The translations under genes and the position numbers were made by a program. Below the pieces are notes generated by a model, which worked only from the letters and a program-made list of their open reading frames with translations, did no database searches and was not told the origin of the DNA. Shown piece after piece: positions 1 through 7,860 of a DNA stretch of 64,000 bases. This DNA comes from Pseudomonas sp. GD03919. GTDB taxonomy: Bacteria; Pseudomonadota; Gammaproteobacteria; Pseudomonadales; Pseudomonadaceae. Location of the stretch: the NCBI RefSeq assembly GCF_029814935.1, contig NZ_CP104582.1, positions 2,170,001 to 2,234,000 on the forward strand. The letters are read 5' to 3'. The first letter of the stretch is position 1. Each line of letters begins with the position of its first letter.

Positions 1-803
<803 letters not shown>

Positions 804-987
804 GGGACGCTGTGACGGGCTGGAAAATGGCTGCGTATTCTAACAGCAAGCCCGCGTGGCCCGGGCTTTTGTTGCTGGCCGGTCAGCGGCTTTGCATCAG
901 GCTGTCGGCCCGGTCTCGGTCCAAAGCAGCATTGCCGGACCGAGGGGCAAGAGGCAAGCTGGCGACAAGCTGCCCAGAGAACCGACG

Positions 988-3372
988 ATGTCCAATCAAG
1001 CTCCCGTTACCCGGCGCCTGGCCAATGGTGCCGAACTGTGCGCGCAGCAACAGCCCTGGGCGCAGCAGGCAGGGGTGTGCCTGCGGGTGGCGGCGGGCAG
1101 TCACGATGAGCCGCCAGCCTATCCGGGCCTGGCGCACTTTCTCGAACACCTGCTGTTTCTCGGTAGCCGCAATTACGCGCCTGATCAGGGGCTGATGGCG
1201 TTCGTCCAGCGCCACGGTGGCCTGGTCAATGCCTCGACCCAGGCGCGCCACACCGATTTCGTCTGCGAGGTGCCGGCCGAGTTGCTGCAGCCAGCGCTGA
1301 CACGTCTGTTGGATATGCTTGGCCAGCCCTTGCTGGCGATCGACGCGCAGCTGCGTGAGCGCGAGGTGCTGCACGCCGAATATCAGGCGCGCAGCCAGGA
1401 TGCCGACAGTCGCATCGATCATGCGCTGGGCCAGGCGCTCGCCGCCGGGCATCGCTGCGGCGCATTCCTGGCTGGGGATCGCAGCACCCTGGCGGTGGAG
1501 TCTGCGGAGTTTCAGCAGGCGCTGCGTGATTATCATCAACGCCACTACCAGGCTCGGCATATGAGCCTGACTCTGGTCGGGCCACAACCGACCGAACAGT
1601 TGCTGGATATCGCCGAGGCGCTATTTAAGGCATTGCCGGTAGACGAGGGCGACGCCTGTCACGCGCCGACGCTCGACCTGCTGCCACTGCGAGCGCCCCG
1701 TCTGTGTCTGCAACACAGTCGTCCCGGGATACATCTGGGTGTTGCCGTGCAGCTCCAGACGCGCAATCTGCGCGCTTCTCTGGATGTGTTGCTGGATACC
1801 TTGCACGACCCTGCGCCCGGCGGCCTGCTGGCGGGTTTGCGTGAGTTGCAGCTGTGCCGACAGTTGCAGGCGCGGGTGTTGTATCAGCACGCGGGGCAAT
1901 GCCTGCTGCGCCTGGACTTTACCGGCGCCAGCCCGGAGCAGAGCGCCGCGTTGCGCGCTGCCGTGCAGCGTTGGGCTGCGCAATTGCAGGGCGATGCAGC
2001 TTGGCCCCAGCGATTGCAACACCTGCAGCGGGCGGCAGCGCTCAGATTGTTCGGGCTCAGCCCGTTGGTGGCGGCCAGGGAGCTGCAGTCGCCTGCTCAG
2101 GACGACAGCCACACCTTGCGTGACCTGAACGCGCTGCTGGCTTGCCTGGCTCGCGGTGACGGGTTGATCGAATTGCAGTGTGGTGAACAGGTGCGCCCAC
2201 TGTGGCCGGCAATCGGACTGGATCTGCCATTGCAGGCTCTGCCACCGGTGTCATCGCCAGCGCCAATTCCGAGCCACCCGTGGCGTCTGCCTGGCAATGA
2301 TCCGCTGCTGTGCGGCGCTGCCGTGGCATCGGCCGTTTTGCCATTGGCCGCGTTGCGACATCATCCGGGGCAGGCCGAGGGTGGGCCGGCCGCGCTTTAC
2401 TGGCGTGGCCCCTGTTCAGGTGCGGGCGACTCGGCGGTGATCGAGGCCGGTTTGCTGGCACGCAGCGCCGACCTGCGCTGGCGTGGTGAGCGGCTGGGCA
2501 TCACCTGCCAACTGAGCGTGCAAGCCGCTGGCTGGAGCCTTTTGCTGCGCGGGCCGGCGCCGCTGTTGCCGGCCTTTAGCGCCTTGCTGGTGCCGCTGCT
2601 GTTGGCTGCGATCGATCAACCGGCTGAGCCTGCTGCCCAGGGCATGTTGTTGCGGGCGCTGCTGCAGCGTTTGCCACAACTATGCGAGCTGCCCAAGGCG
2701 TCGCGGCTGGAAGGGCTGAGCGTCGGTTTTGGGGGGCGCGAGCAGGCGCAGTTGGCTGAACTGTGCGTGGCCGTCGAGGCGCTTGCTGACCTGCCGTCAG
2801 CACCATGTAGAGAAACCGGGATCGACTGGCATCAGGTCGCGCAGCCTGACACGGATGCCGCGTTGCTGCTGTTCTGTCCCTTGCCTGCCGGCGATGCCTG
2901 CACCGAGGCCGCCTGGCGTCTGCTTGGGCAGGTGCTGCAGGGGCGCTTCTACCAGCGCCTGCGTGGTGAGCTGCAGCTGGGATATGCGCTGTTCGCCGGT
3001 TTTCGCCAGGTTGAGGGCTGCCGGGGGCTGTTGTTTGCCCTGCAGTCGCCGGTTTGCGGAGCGGCCGGGATCTTCGAGCATATCCGCGCTTTTCTGGGCG
3101 AGCAGCGGCAGTCGCTCGTCCTGCTGGACGACGAGACTGTGTCACGTTATCGCGATGTCTTGCTGCCGGCGCTGAGTCCGGCCAAGGCCAACCTGGCGCG
3201 TGCCGAGCAGCTGTGGCAGTTGCACCTGGCAGGCTTGCCCGAGGTGCACCTGCAACGGGTGCAGCAGGCGCTGACAGCCTTGACCCAAAGCGATCTGCTC
3301 CAGGCACATGAGCAACTGCTGAGCGCCCGCGACTGGCGCGTACTGGCCAGCGCAGCACCTTCGCTGGCCTAG
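988..3372 (+). CDS. pqqF: PQQ biosynthesis protease PqqF (M16 family)
   Basis: Zinc protease of the insulinase/pitrilysin (M16) family, which in PQQ biosynthesis trims the crosslinked PqqA peptide. The inverted zinc motif HFLEH lies at residues 50-54, with the downstream acidic ligand region EREVLHAEYQA around residue 125. At 794 aa the protein is close to known Pseudomonas PqqF and shorter than E. coli pitrilysin. I place the start at ATG 988 because homology begins with the following residues (VTRRLANGAELC); the frame stays open 44 codons upstream. It lies about 28 kb from pqqABCDEH, so its transcription is separate. M16 C-terminal halves diverge strongly, and the protease-versus-PqqF identity relies mainly on the N-terminal half and on context. 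Confidence 0.85.
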   Translation: MSNQAPVTRRLANGAELCAQQQPWAQQAGVCLRVAAGSHDEPPAYPGLAHFLEHLLFLGSRNYAPDQGLMAFVQRHGGLVNASTQARHTDFVCEVPAELLQPALTRLLDMLGQPLLAIDAQLREREVLHAEYQARSQDADSRIDHALGQALAAGHRCGAFLAGDRSTLAVESAEFQQALRDYHQRHYQARHMSLTLVGPQPTEQLLDIAEALFKALPVDEGDACHAPTLDLLPLRAPRLCLQHSRPGIHLGVAVQLQTRNLRASLDVLLDTLHDPAPGGLLAGLRELQLCRQLQARVLYQHAGQCLLRLDFTGASPEQSAALRAAVQRWAAQLQGDAAWPQRLQHLQRAAALRLFGLSPLVAARELQSPAQDDSHTLRDLNALLACLARGDGLIELQCGEQVRPLWPAIGLDLPLQALPPVSSPAPIPSHPWRLPGNDPLLCGAAVASAVLPLAALRHHPGQAEGGPAALYWRGPCSGAGDSAVIEAGLLARSADLRWRGERLGITCQLSVQAAGWSLLLRGPAPLLPAFSALLVPLLLAAIDQPAEPAAQGMLLRALLQRLPQLCELPKASRLEGLSVGFGGREQAQLAELCVAVEALADLPSAPCRETGIDWHQVAQPDTDAALLLFCPLPAGDACTEAAWRLLGQVLQGRFYQRLRGELQLGYALFAGFRQVEGCRGLLFALQSPVCGAAGIFEHIRAFLGEQRQSLVLLDDETVSRYRDVLLPALSPAKANLARAEQLWQLHLAGLPEVHLQRVQQALTALTQSDLLQAHEQLLSARDWRVLASAAPSLA

Positions 3373-3416
3373 GCTGCGTTCTCTTCAGCGCTCTTCGAAC
3401 TTTCAACGCCCTCTTT

Positions 3417-3494
3417 TTGTAGCAGCGCCGATCCGCTGCGAGGCTCTGGTTTTGTGGCGTTCTTTCGATTCGCCGCGGGGCGCGGCTCCTACAG
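3417..3494. repeat. REP-like palindromic pair left of the IS element
   Basis: The sequence TGTAGCAGCGCCGATCCGC and, in the opposite sense, CGCGGGGCGCGGCTCCTACA bracket about 40 bp. This is the GTAGGAGC..GCGAA type of Pseudomonas REP, arranged as an inverted pair just after pqqF. Confidence 0.7.
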
Positions 3495-3601
3495 CGTGTG
3501 GCAGTGTCTGGTGGTTGTGTAATTACATGGACTCGCCCACGCCGAGGCGTCAATGCGCCACGGTGGCAGTCTAAGAAGCCAACGGCAGCGAGGGCGAGTC
3601 C

Positions 3602-4705
3602 ATGAAAAAGCATACAGCAACTAATCAATCCCAGGCCTTAAACGATCTATCGGCCTGCACGACAGTGGCAGTCGATCTTGCCAAGCGGGTCTTTCAGGTG
3701 GCGGGAGAAGACGCTCTTGGTCAGGTGCGTTACGAGGCGCGGATCAAGTCGCGTGAGGCGTTCTACGAGTTTCTGTGCAAGTTGCCGCCGAGTGTCGTCG
3801 TGCTGGTTGAAACTGGCCCAGGTGCTCAGGCGTGGGCACGGCAGCTACAGGGGCAAGGCAACCTGGCGCGGATTCTTCCGGCTCGTCTCGTCGAGGGTCA
3901 CCGCAGCGGTGCGAAGAATGATCGTAACGATGCCCTGTCGATCTTGCGCGCCGGTCGCGATAGCAAGATTTCAGCCGTGCCCATCAAAAGCGCTGCCTCG
4001 CTGGCCATGCAGGCGCTGCATCGCGCTCGGCAGGGTTATGTGCGTCGGCGTACGGCGATGAGTAATCAGATGCGCGGTTTGCTGCTGGAGCACGGCGTGG
4101 CTCTGGCGCAAGGCGATGCGGCTATCAGCCACGTGATACCGAGGGTGCTGGAAGATGCAACGCAGCCACTGCCGGAGATACTGCGGGAGTTGATCGACGA
4201 ATTGCTGGGTGAATGGCGGCAATTGGGCGAACGCATCAACGTCTTGAGCGGGCGCTTGGAAGCTGCTGCGAACGCGGACAAGACCGCGAAACGACTGATG
4301 ACGGTGCGCGGAGTCGGCCCGATCATCGCCACCGCGCTGCTGGCCAAGCAAACCGAACCTGAACGTTTCGCCAATGCCCGCTTATATGCGGCTTACTTCG
4401 GCATGGTGCCTGATCAGCACAGCAGCGGAGAAAAGATCCGCCTGGGCAAGATGAGCAAGCGAGGCGATGGCTACCTGCGCAGCCTGATGATCCAGGGCGC
4501 GCATGCGGTCCTCCAACAACTACGGCCTGATTCGCAGCAACCGGATGATCGCCGCTTGCTGGGCTGGCTGAGTCGCCTGGGGCGCAAAGAGGCGGCGGTG
4601 AGGTTAGCCAACCGCAACCTACGGATCGCCTGGGTGCTGCTACAGAATGAACAGACTTATCAACGCCAGCCAGTTAATGACAGGCAGGCGGAAATGAGTC
4701 ACTGA
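3602..4705 (+). CDS. tnp: IS110-family DEDD transposase/recombinase
   Basis: Recombinase of the IS110 family, 367 aa. The N-terminal RuvC-like DEDD domain is visible as VAVDLAKRVFQVAG (first Asp), VVLVETGP (Glu) and KNDRNDALSI (paired Asp). The C-terminal Tnp_20 domain starts at TVRGVGPIIATALLA and contains MSKRGDGYLRSLMIQGA with the conserved Ser. The gene looks intact from ATG 3602 to TGA 4705, so the element may be active. Its start codon sits at the end of a GGGCGAGTCCAT repeat that can pair with the left repeat at 3527, which could occlude the ribosome site in long read-through transcripts (inference). Confidence 0.95.
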   Translation: MKKHTATNQSQALNDLSACTTVAVDLAKRVFQVAGEDALGQVRYEARIKSREAFYEFLCKLPPSVVVLVETGPGAQAWARQLQGQGNLARILPARLVEGHRSGAKNDRNDALSILRAGRDSKISAVPIKSAASLAMQALHRARQGYVRRRTAMSNQMRGLLLEHGVALAQGDAAISHVIPRVLEDATQPLPEILRELIDELLGEWRQLGERINVLSGRLEAAANADKTAKRLMTVRGVGPIIATALLAKQTEPERFANARLYAAYFGMVPDQHSSGEKIRLGKMSKRGDGYLRSLMIQGAHAVLQQLRPDSQQPDDRRLLGWLSRLGRKEAAVRLANRNLRIAWVLLQNEQTYQRQPVNDRQAEMSH

Positions 4706-4943
4706 TCCACCGAGTTCTGCCACCGGGGCGCGAAGTCGCTCCAACCTCTGCTAGAAAACATTGACCCCAGGTAAGACCGTTGCGGATTGATGCCTTGGCT
4801 CCTACTGGCCTTCGAGGTCTGAATGTAATAGGCATACCGCAAGCTCACACAATGTTGGCCAGAAGCTGATGACAGCTTCCTCGAATAGGCCTGATACATA
4901 GATGCAGCCGGGTAGCAGTGTTGAAAAGCAGGCTTGACAGTGG
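4706..4943 (+). ncRNA. candidate bridge/seekRNA region of the IS1111-type element
   Basis: No plausible protein is encoded in these 238 bases between the transposase stop and the right sub-terminal repeat. IS1111-type elements are known to encode the target-selecting RNA (seekRNA/bridge RNA) in this right-end non-coding segment. Assignment is by position and length only; I did not fold the sequence or identify the guide loops. Confidence 0.5.
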
Positions 4944-4956
4944 GGGCGAGTCCATA

Positions 4957-4983
4957 CATAGGAGCCCCGACCCGGGGCGAAGC
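4957..4983. repeat. REP-like palindrome at right edge of the IS
   Basis: TAGGAGCCCCGACCCGGGGC followed by GAAGC forms a hairpin (GCCCC/GGGGC) and has the same GTAGGAGC..GCGAA layout as the REP left of the element. It begins within a few bases of the IS end. Confidence 0.6.
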
Positions 4984-5251
4984 CTGTAGCCGCGCCGCCG
5001 CCGCTCGTTGCGGTGCGCGACGCCTGCCGTTCAGCTACCGGCGCATCTACGCCCTAGGGCTGGCCCGGTACTACGACCTTTCTCCCGCTACCGGTAGCAG
5101 GTCGGTCGCGAGTCGGCGGAAGCGGGCCGGTAGCGCCCGGCCAAAGCAGCAGCGAATCGCTGCCAAGGCAGCGTATGGCCCGCCGCCCCCGCTTTCGATA
5201 ATCGCCTCCGACACGACTGCCCTGGCGGTCGCCACTCAAGCGGAGAGCGTT
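4984..5251. other. porin upstream region, no gene seen
   Basis: This 268-base stretch is open in the porin frame but reads as low-complexity Arg/Ala sequence without a signal peptide, so I treat it as non-coding. It contains CTACGACCTTT at 5071-5081, identical to the left half of the regulatory dyad upstream of the 16.6-kb gene but without its right half, and the perfect palindrome GCTACCGGTAGC at 5087-5098. Either could be a regulator site for the porin. Confidence 0.35.
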
Positions 5252-6436
5252 ATGCACAACAACAAGATCGCCATCACTCGACTTCTGCCCCTGACCCTGG
5301 CCACCGCCGTCGCCCTGGCGACTGCGCAGCAGGCCGCCGCCGAGATCGTCCTGTACGACAAGGACAACACCACTTTCTCCACCGACGGCTATATCAACGC
5401 CTTCTACGTCAACAGCGACGTGGACCGTGACGGCGAGCAGTTCGACCGCCGTCAGTCGCGGGTGAAGATGGGCTTTCTGCCCAACTGGATCGGCTTCAAC
5501 TTCGGCAAGCAGATCGATGGTCTCAAGCTGACCGGTCGCTCCTCCTTCTGGGTCACCATCAACGACAGCGAAACCAACGGCACCGACACCGCCATCGACG
5601 TCCGCCAGTTCTACGGCACCGTTTCCAGCCCTGAATGGGGCGAGGTGCTGGTGGGCAAGGACTTCGGCCTGTTCTCGCGCTCCAACATTTTCCTCGATGA
5701 GCTGCTGGCCGGGTACGGCAACGTTTCCGACACCCTCGGCCTGGTGGACGGCAACGGCGTGTCCTTCGGCAACATCGGCACCGGCTACCCGTATCCGTTC
5801 CCGACCTCGCAGATCACCTACCGCAACAACAACCTGGCCGAAGGCCTGCGTGTCGCGGTCGGCATCATGGACCCGGTCGACACCAACGATGACAGTGCCA
5901 CCGGCAAGGCCTACCAGGAAAACCCGCGCTTCGAATCGGAAGTCAGCTACCAGTTCGATCTGGGCGGCTCGACCATCTACACCTGGGTCAACGGCGCCTA
6001 CCAGACCTCCGAAAACACTGACGACACCGTCGACAAGGTCACCTCCAAGGGCCTCGGCTATGGCGTGCAGGCCAAGTTCGGCGGCCTGTCGCTGACCGGT
6101 TCGGGCTTCCAGGCCAAGGGCATCAACCCCTTCTTCACCAACAACCTGGGCGAGCCGACCTTGCGTGACATCGACAGCGACGGTTATCTGCTGCAGGGCT
6201 CCTACACCTGGGGCAAGAACCGTGTGGCGCTGTCCTACGGCAAGACCGAGGACGACGGCAACGGCCTGGGCGTGGCGGCGGACTACGAGACCCGCGGCAT
6301 CGCCTATTTCCGCACCATCAACGACAACCTCAAGCTGGTCGCCGAGTACAACCAGTACCAGATCGACGCCGCCGCCGGCAGTGGTCTGAACGAGGACACC
6401 GACACCTTCGCCGTGGGTGCGGTGGTCAGCTGGTAA
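5252..6436 (+). CDS. outer-membrane porin linked to alcohol oxidation
   Basis: A beta-barrel porin of 394 aa. Residues 1-30 are a signal peptide (MHNNKIAITRLLPL..LATAQQAAA, cleavage after the Ala run). The mature part alternates aromatic and polar residues in typical strands, contains no cysteines that I can see, and ends in AVGAVVSW with the terminal aromatic residue needed for BAM-dependent insertion. I chose ATG 5252 because it immediately precedes the signal peptide and follows GGAG. The position next to the quinoprotein cluster suggests uptake of an alcohol or related substrate (inference). The specific channel family is uncertain; it looks like a DcaP/Porin_4-type general porin. Confidence 0.85.
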   Translation: MHNNKIAITRLLPLTLATAVALATAQQAAAEIVLYDKDNTTFSTDGYINAFYVNSDVDRDGEQFDRRQSRVKMGFLPNWIGFNFGKQIDGLKLTGRSSFWVTINDSETNGTDTAIDVRQFYGTVSSPEWGEVLVGKDFGLFSRSNIFLDELLAGYGNVSDTLGLVDGNGVSFGNIGTGYPYPFPTSQITYRNNNLAEGLRVAVGIMDPVDTNDDSATGKAYQENPRFESEVSYQFDLGGSTIYTWVNGAYQTSENTDDTVDKVTSKGLGYGVQAKFGGLSLTGSGFQAKGINPFFTNNLGEPTLRDIDSDGYLLQGSYTWGKNRVALSYGKTEDDGNGLGVAADYETRGIAYFRTINDNLKLVAEYNQYQIDAAAGSGLNEDTDTFAVGAVVSW

Positions 6437-6452
6437 CGATTGCAATAACGCT

Positions 6453-6481
6453 GGCCGGGCAGGGGGGATCTCTGCCCGGCC
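6453..6481 (+). terminator. intrinsic terminator after the porin
   Basis: Perfect 10-bp stem GGCCGGGCAG / CTGCCCGGCC with a 9-nt loop, followed by TCTTTGTTT. It lies 16 bases after the porin stop codon. Confidence 0.85.
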
Positions 6482-6495
6482 TCTTTGTTTGTGGT

Positions 6496-6552
6496 CTGTA
6501 GGGCGAGTGCAACCCGCCAGAGGGATAACGGCGGGTTTCACCCGCCCTACAG
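6496..6552. repeat. palindromic repeat, family GTAGGGCGGGTGCAACCCGCC-like
   Basis: Two inverted copies of a GTAGGGCGAGTGCAACCC-type unit are separated by about 11 bases. The same element recurs at 12502-12554. It is a short dispersed palindrome with no coding potential. Confidence 0.75.
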
Positions 6553-6610
6553 TTGTTGCCTGATTGATCCAGAAAGCGGCGTACTGCTTCGCGAGTACGT
6601 CCTACGGATC

Positions 6611-6628
6611 TACTACCCAGTACTCAAG
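6611..6628 (+). promoter_or_regulatory. possible variant of the PQQ-regulon dyad upstream of the FIST gene
   Basis: CTACTACCCAGTACTCAA matches the first half (CTACTACC) of the 18-bp dyad exactly, but the ACT block is one base closer. It lies 69 bases before the ATG, similar to the spacing seen for better sites. Weak on its own. Confidence 0.35.
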
Positions 6629-6696
6629 TAGCATGGGGCGGGCAGCGCCGGCTTCGTAGAATTTCCCCATGATCAGCACGTGAATTGGGGCGTGAT

Positions 6697-7860
6697 ATGG
6701 CCTTGGAACAGTCGGAGGGCGTGCTCAGCGCTGTCTCCAGCACGAAGGATGTGGAATTGGCCGCCCAGGAACTGGCACGCCAGCTGATCCATCCCTATCT
6801 CGGTTTCGTGCTGTTCTTCTGCTCGGCCGAATACGATCTCGACGGCCTCGGCCAGGCGCTGGAAGCGCATTTCGGCGGTGTCAGCCTCGTGGGCTGTACC
6901 AGCGCTGGCGAGATTACCCCGCAGGGCTACGGTCGTGGTTGCGTGGTGGCGCTGGGCTTCGATCTGCGCTGCTTCTCCATCGCCAGCGTGCTGATCGACG
7001 AGATGGAGCGCTTCAATCTGCTCGATGCGCAGCATCTGGTCGATGGCCTGGTCAAGGATTGCCGCAGCAACGAGCTGGCCTCGATCAAGGGCCACAGCTT
7101 CGCCCTAACCCTGCTCGATGGCCTTTCCAGCCGCGAAGAACTGGTGCTCGGCGCACTCAGTGCGGCGCTGGGCAGCATCCCGCACTTCGGCGGCTCGGCC
7201 GGCGACGACAACCACCTGACCCACACCCACGTCTATCACGGCGGCCGCTTCCACAGCGGCGCAGCGGTCGTGGTGCTGTTTAACACCTGGCTGGAGTTCG
7301 AGGTGTTCAGCACCCACCACATCCAGCCCAGCGCGGAAAAGCTGGTGGTGACCCGCGCCGACAGCGCCACGCGCCGGGTGTACGAACTCAATGCCGCACC
7401 GGCCGCGCAGGAATATGCCGAGCTGATCGGTGTGCCGGTCGAGGCGCTGGATCTGCGCGCGTTCGCTGCTTATCCGCTGGCGGTGCGCATCAGCGATCAC
7501 TACTACGTGCGCTCGATCCAGCAGGTGCACGACGACCTCAGCCTGACCTTCTACTGCGCGGTGGAGAACGGCATCGTCCTCACCGCCATGCACCCCGGCC
7601 CCTTGCTGCCCAATCTGCAGCAACTGTTCGCCGGGCTGGAGCAGCGCCTCGGTCCGCTGCTGCTGACCATCGGCTGCGACTGCTTCCTGCGCCGCCTGGA
7701 GATCGAGAACGATGGCGGCGTCGAGTCGGTCGCCACGCTGCTGCGTCAGCAGCGGGTGATCGGCTTCAACACCTACGGAGAGCAGTTCAATGGCATGCAC
7801 ATCAACCAGACCTTCACCGGCGTCGCCATTGGCCGACCTGTTGGGCGTGCCGAGCGCTGA
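6697..7860 (+). CDS. FIST domain sensory protein (PA1975-like)
   Basis: A 387-aa cytoplasmic protein with the FIST_N domain (about residues 30-215, including GCTSAGEITPQGYG and GSIPHFGGSAGDD) and the FIST_C domain (about 220-370, including GCDCFLRR and FNTYGEQFNGMHINQTF). FIST domains are small-ligand sensing modules of signalling proteins. ATG 6697 is preferred over upstream TTG/GTG codons. The last 71 bases overlap the start of the hybrid kinase gene downstream, so the two are translationally coupled, and this protein probably supplies sensory input to that kinase (inference). The same arrangement is known in P. aeruginosa next to the exa locus. Confidence 0.88.
   Translation: MALEQSEGVLSAVSSTKDVELAAQELARQLIHPYLGFVLFFCSAEYDLDGLGQALEAHFGGVSLVGCTSAGEITPQGYGRGCVVALGFDLRCFSIASVLIDEMERFNLLDAQHLVDGLVKDCRSNELASIKGHSFALTLLDGLSSREELVLGALSAALGSIPHFGGSAGDDNHLTHTHVYHGGRFHSGAAVVVLFNTWLEFEVFSTHHIQPSAEKLVVTRADSATRRVYELNAAPAAQEYAELIGVPVEALDLRAFAAYPLAVRISDHYYVRSIQQVHDDLSLTFYCAVENGIVLTAMHPGPLLPNLQQLFAGLEQRLGPLLLTIGCDCFLRRLEIENDGGVESVATLLRQQRVIGFNTYGEQFNGMHINQTFTGVAIGRPVGRAER

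Larger units (their letters stand above)
3522..4958 (+). mobile_element. IS110-family, IS1111-type insertion sequence
   Basis: One DEDD-type transposase gene is flanked by sub-terminal inverted repeats: ATGGACTCGCCC at 3527-3538 and GGGCGAGTCCAT at 4944-4955. Sub-terminal rather than terminal repeats, and a longer non-coding right end (about 240 nt), fit the IS1111 subgroup. A third copy of the repeat (3592-3603) overlaps the transposase start codon. Exact ends are estimated to within a few bases, because this family leaves no long target duplication. REP-like palindromes lie on both sides, a known target type for Pseudomonas IS110 members. Confidence 0.82.

Noticed and set aside
4934..5251. 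N-terminal extension of the porin frame to 4934
   Set aside because: The frame starts inside the IS right end and encodes Arg/Ala-rich sequence before a perfect signal peptide at 5252.
5054..6541. 495-codon open frame antisense to the porin
   Set aside because: It is a complement shadow of a GC-rich gene: Val/Ala/Gly-rich, no domain, while the + strand has a signal peptide and barrel strands.
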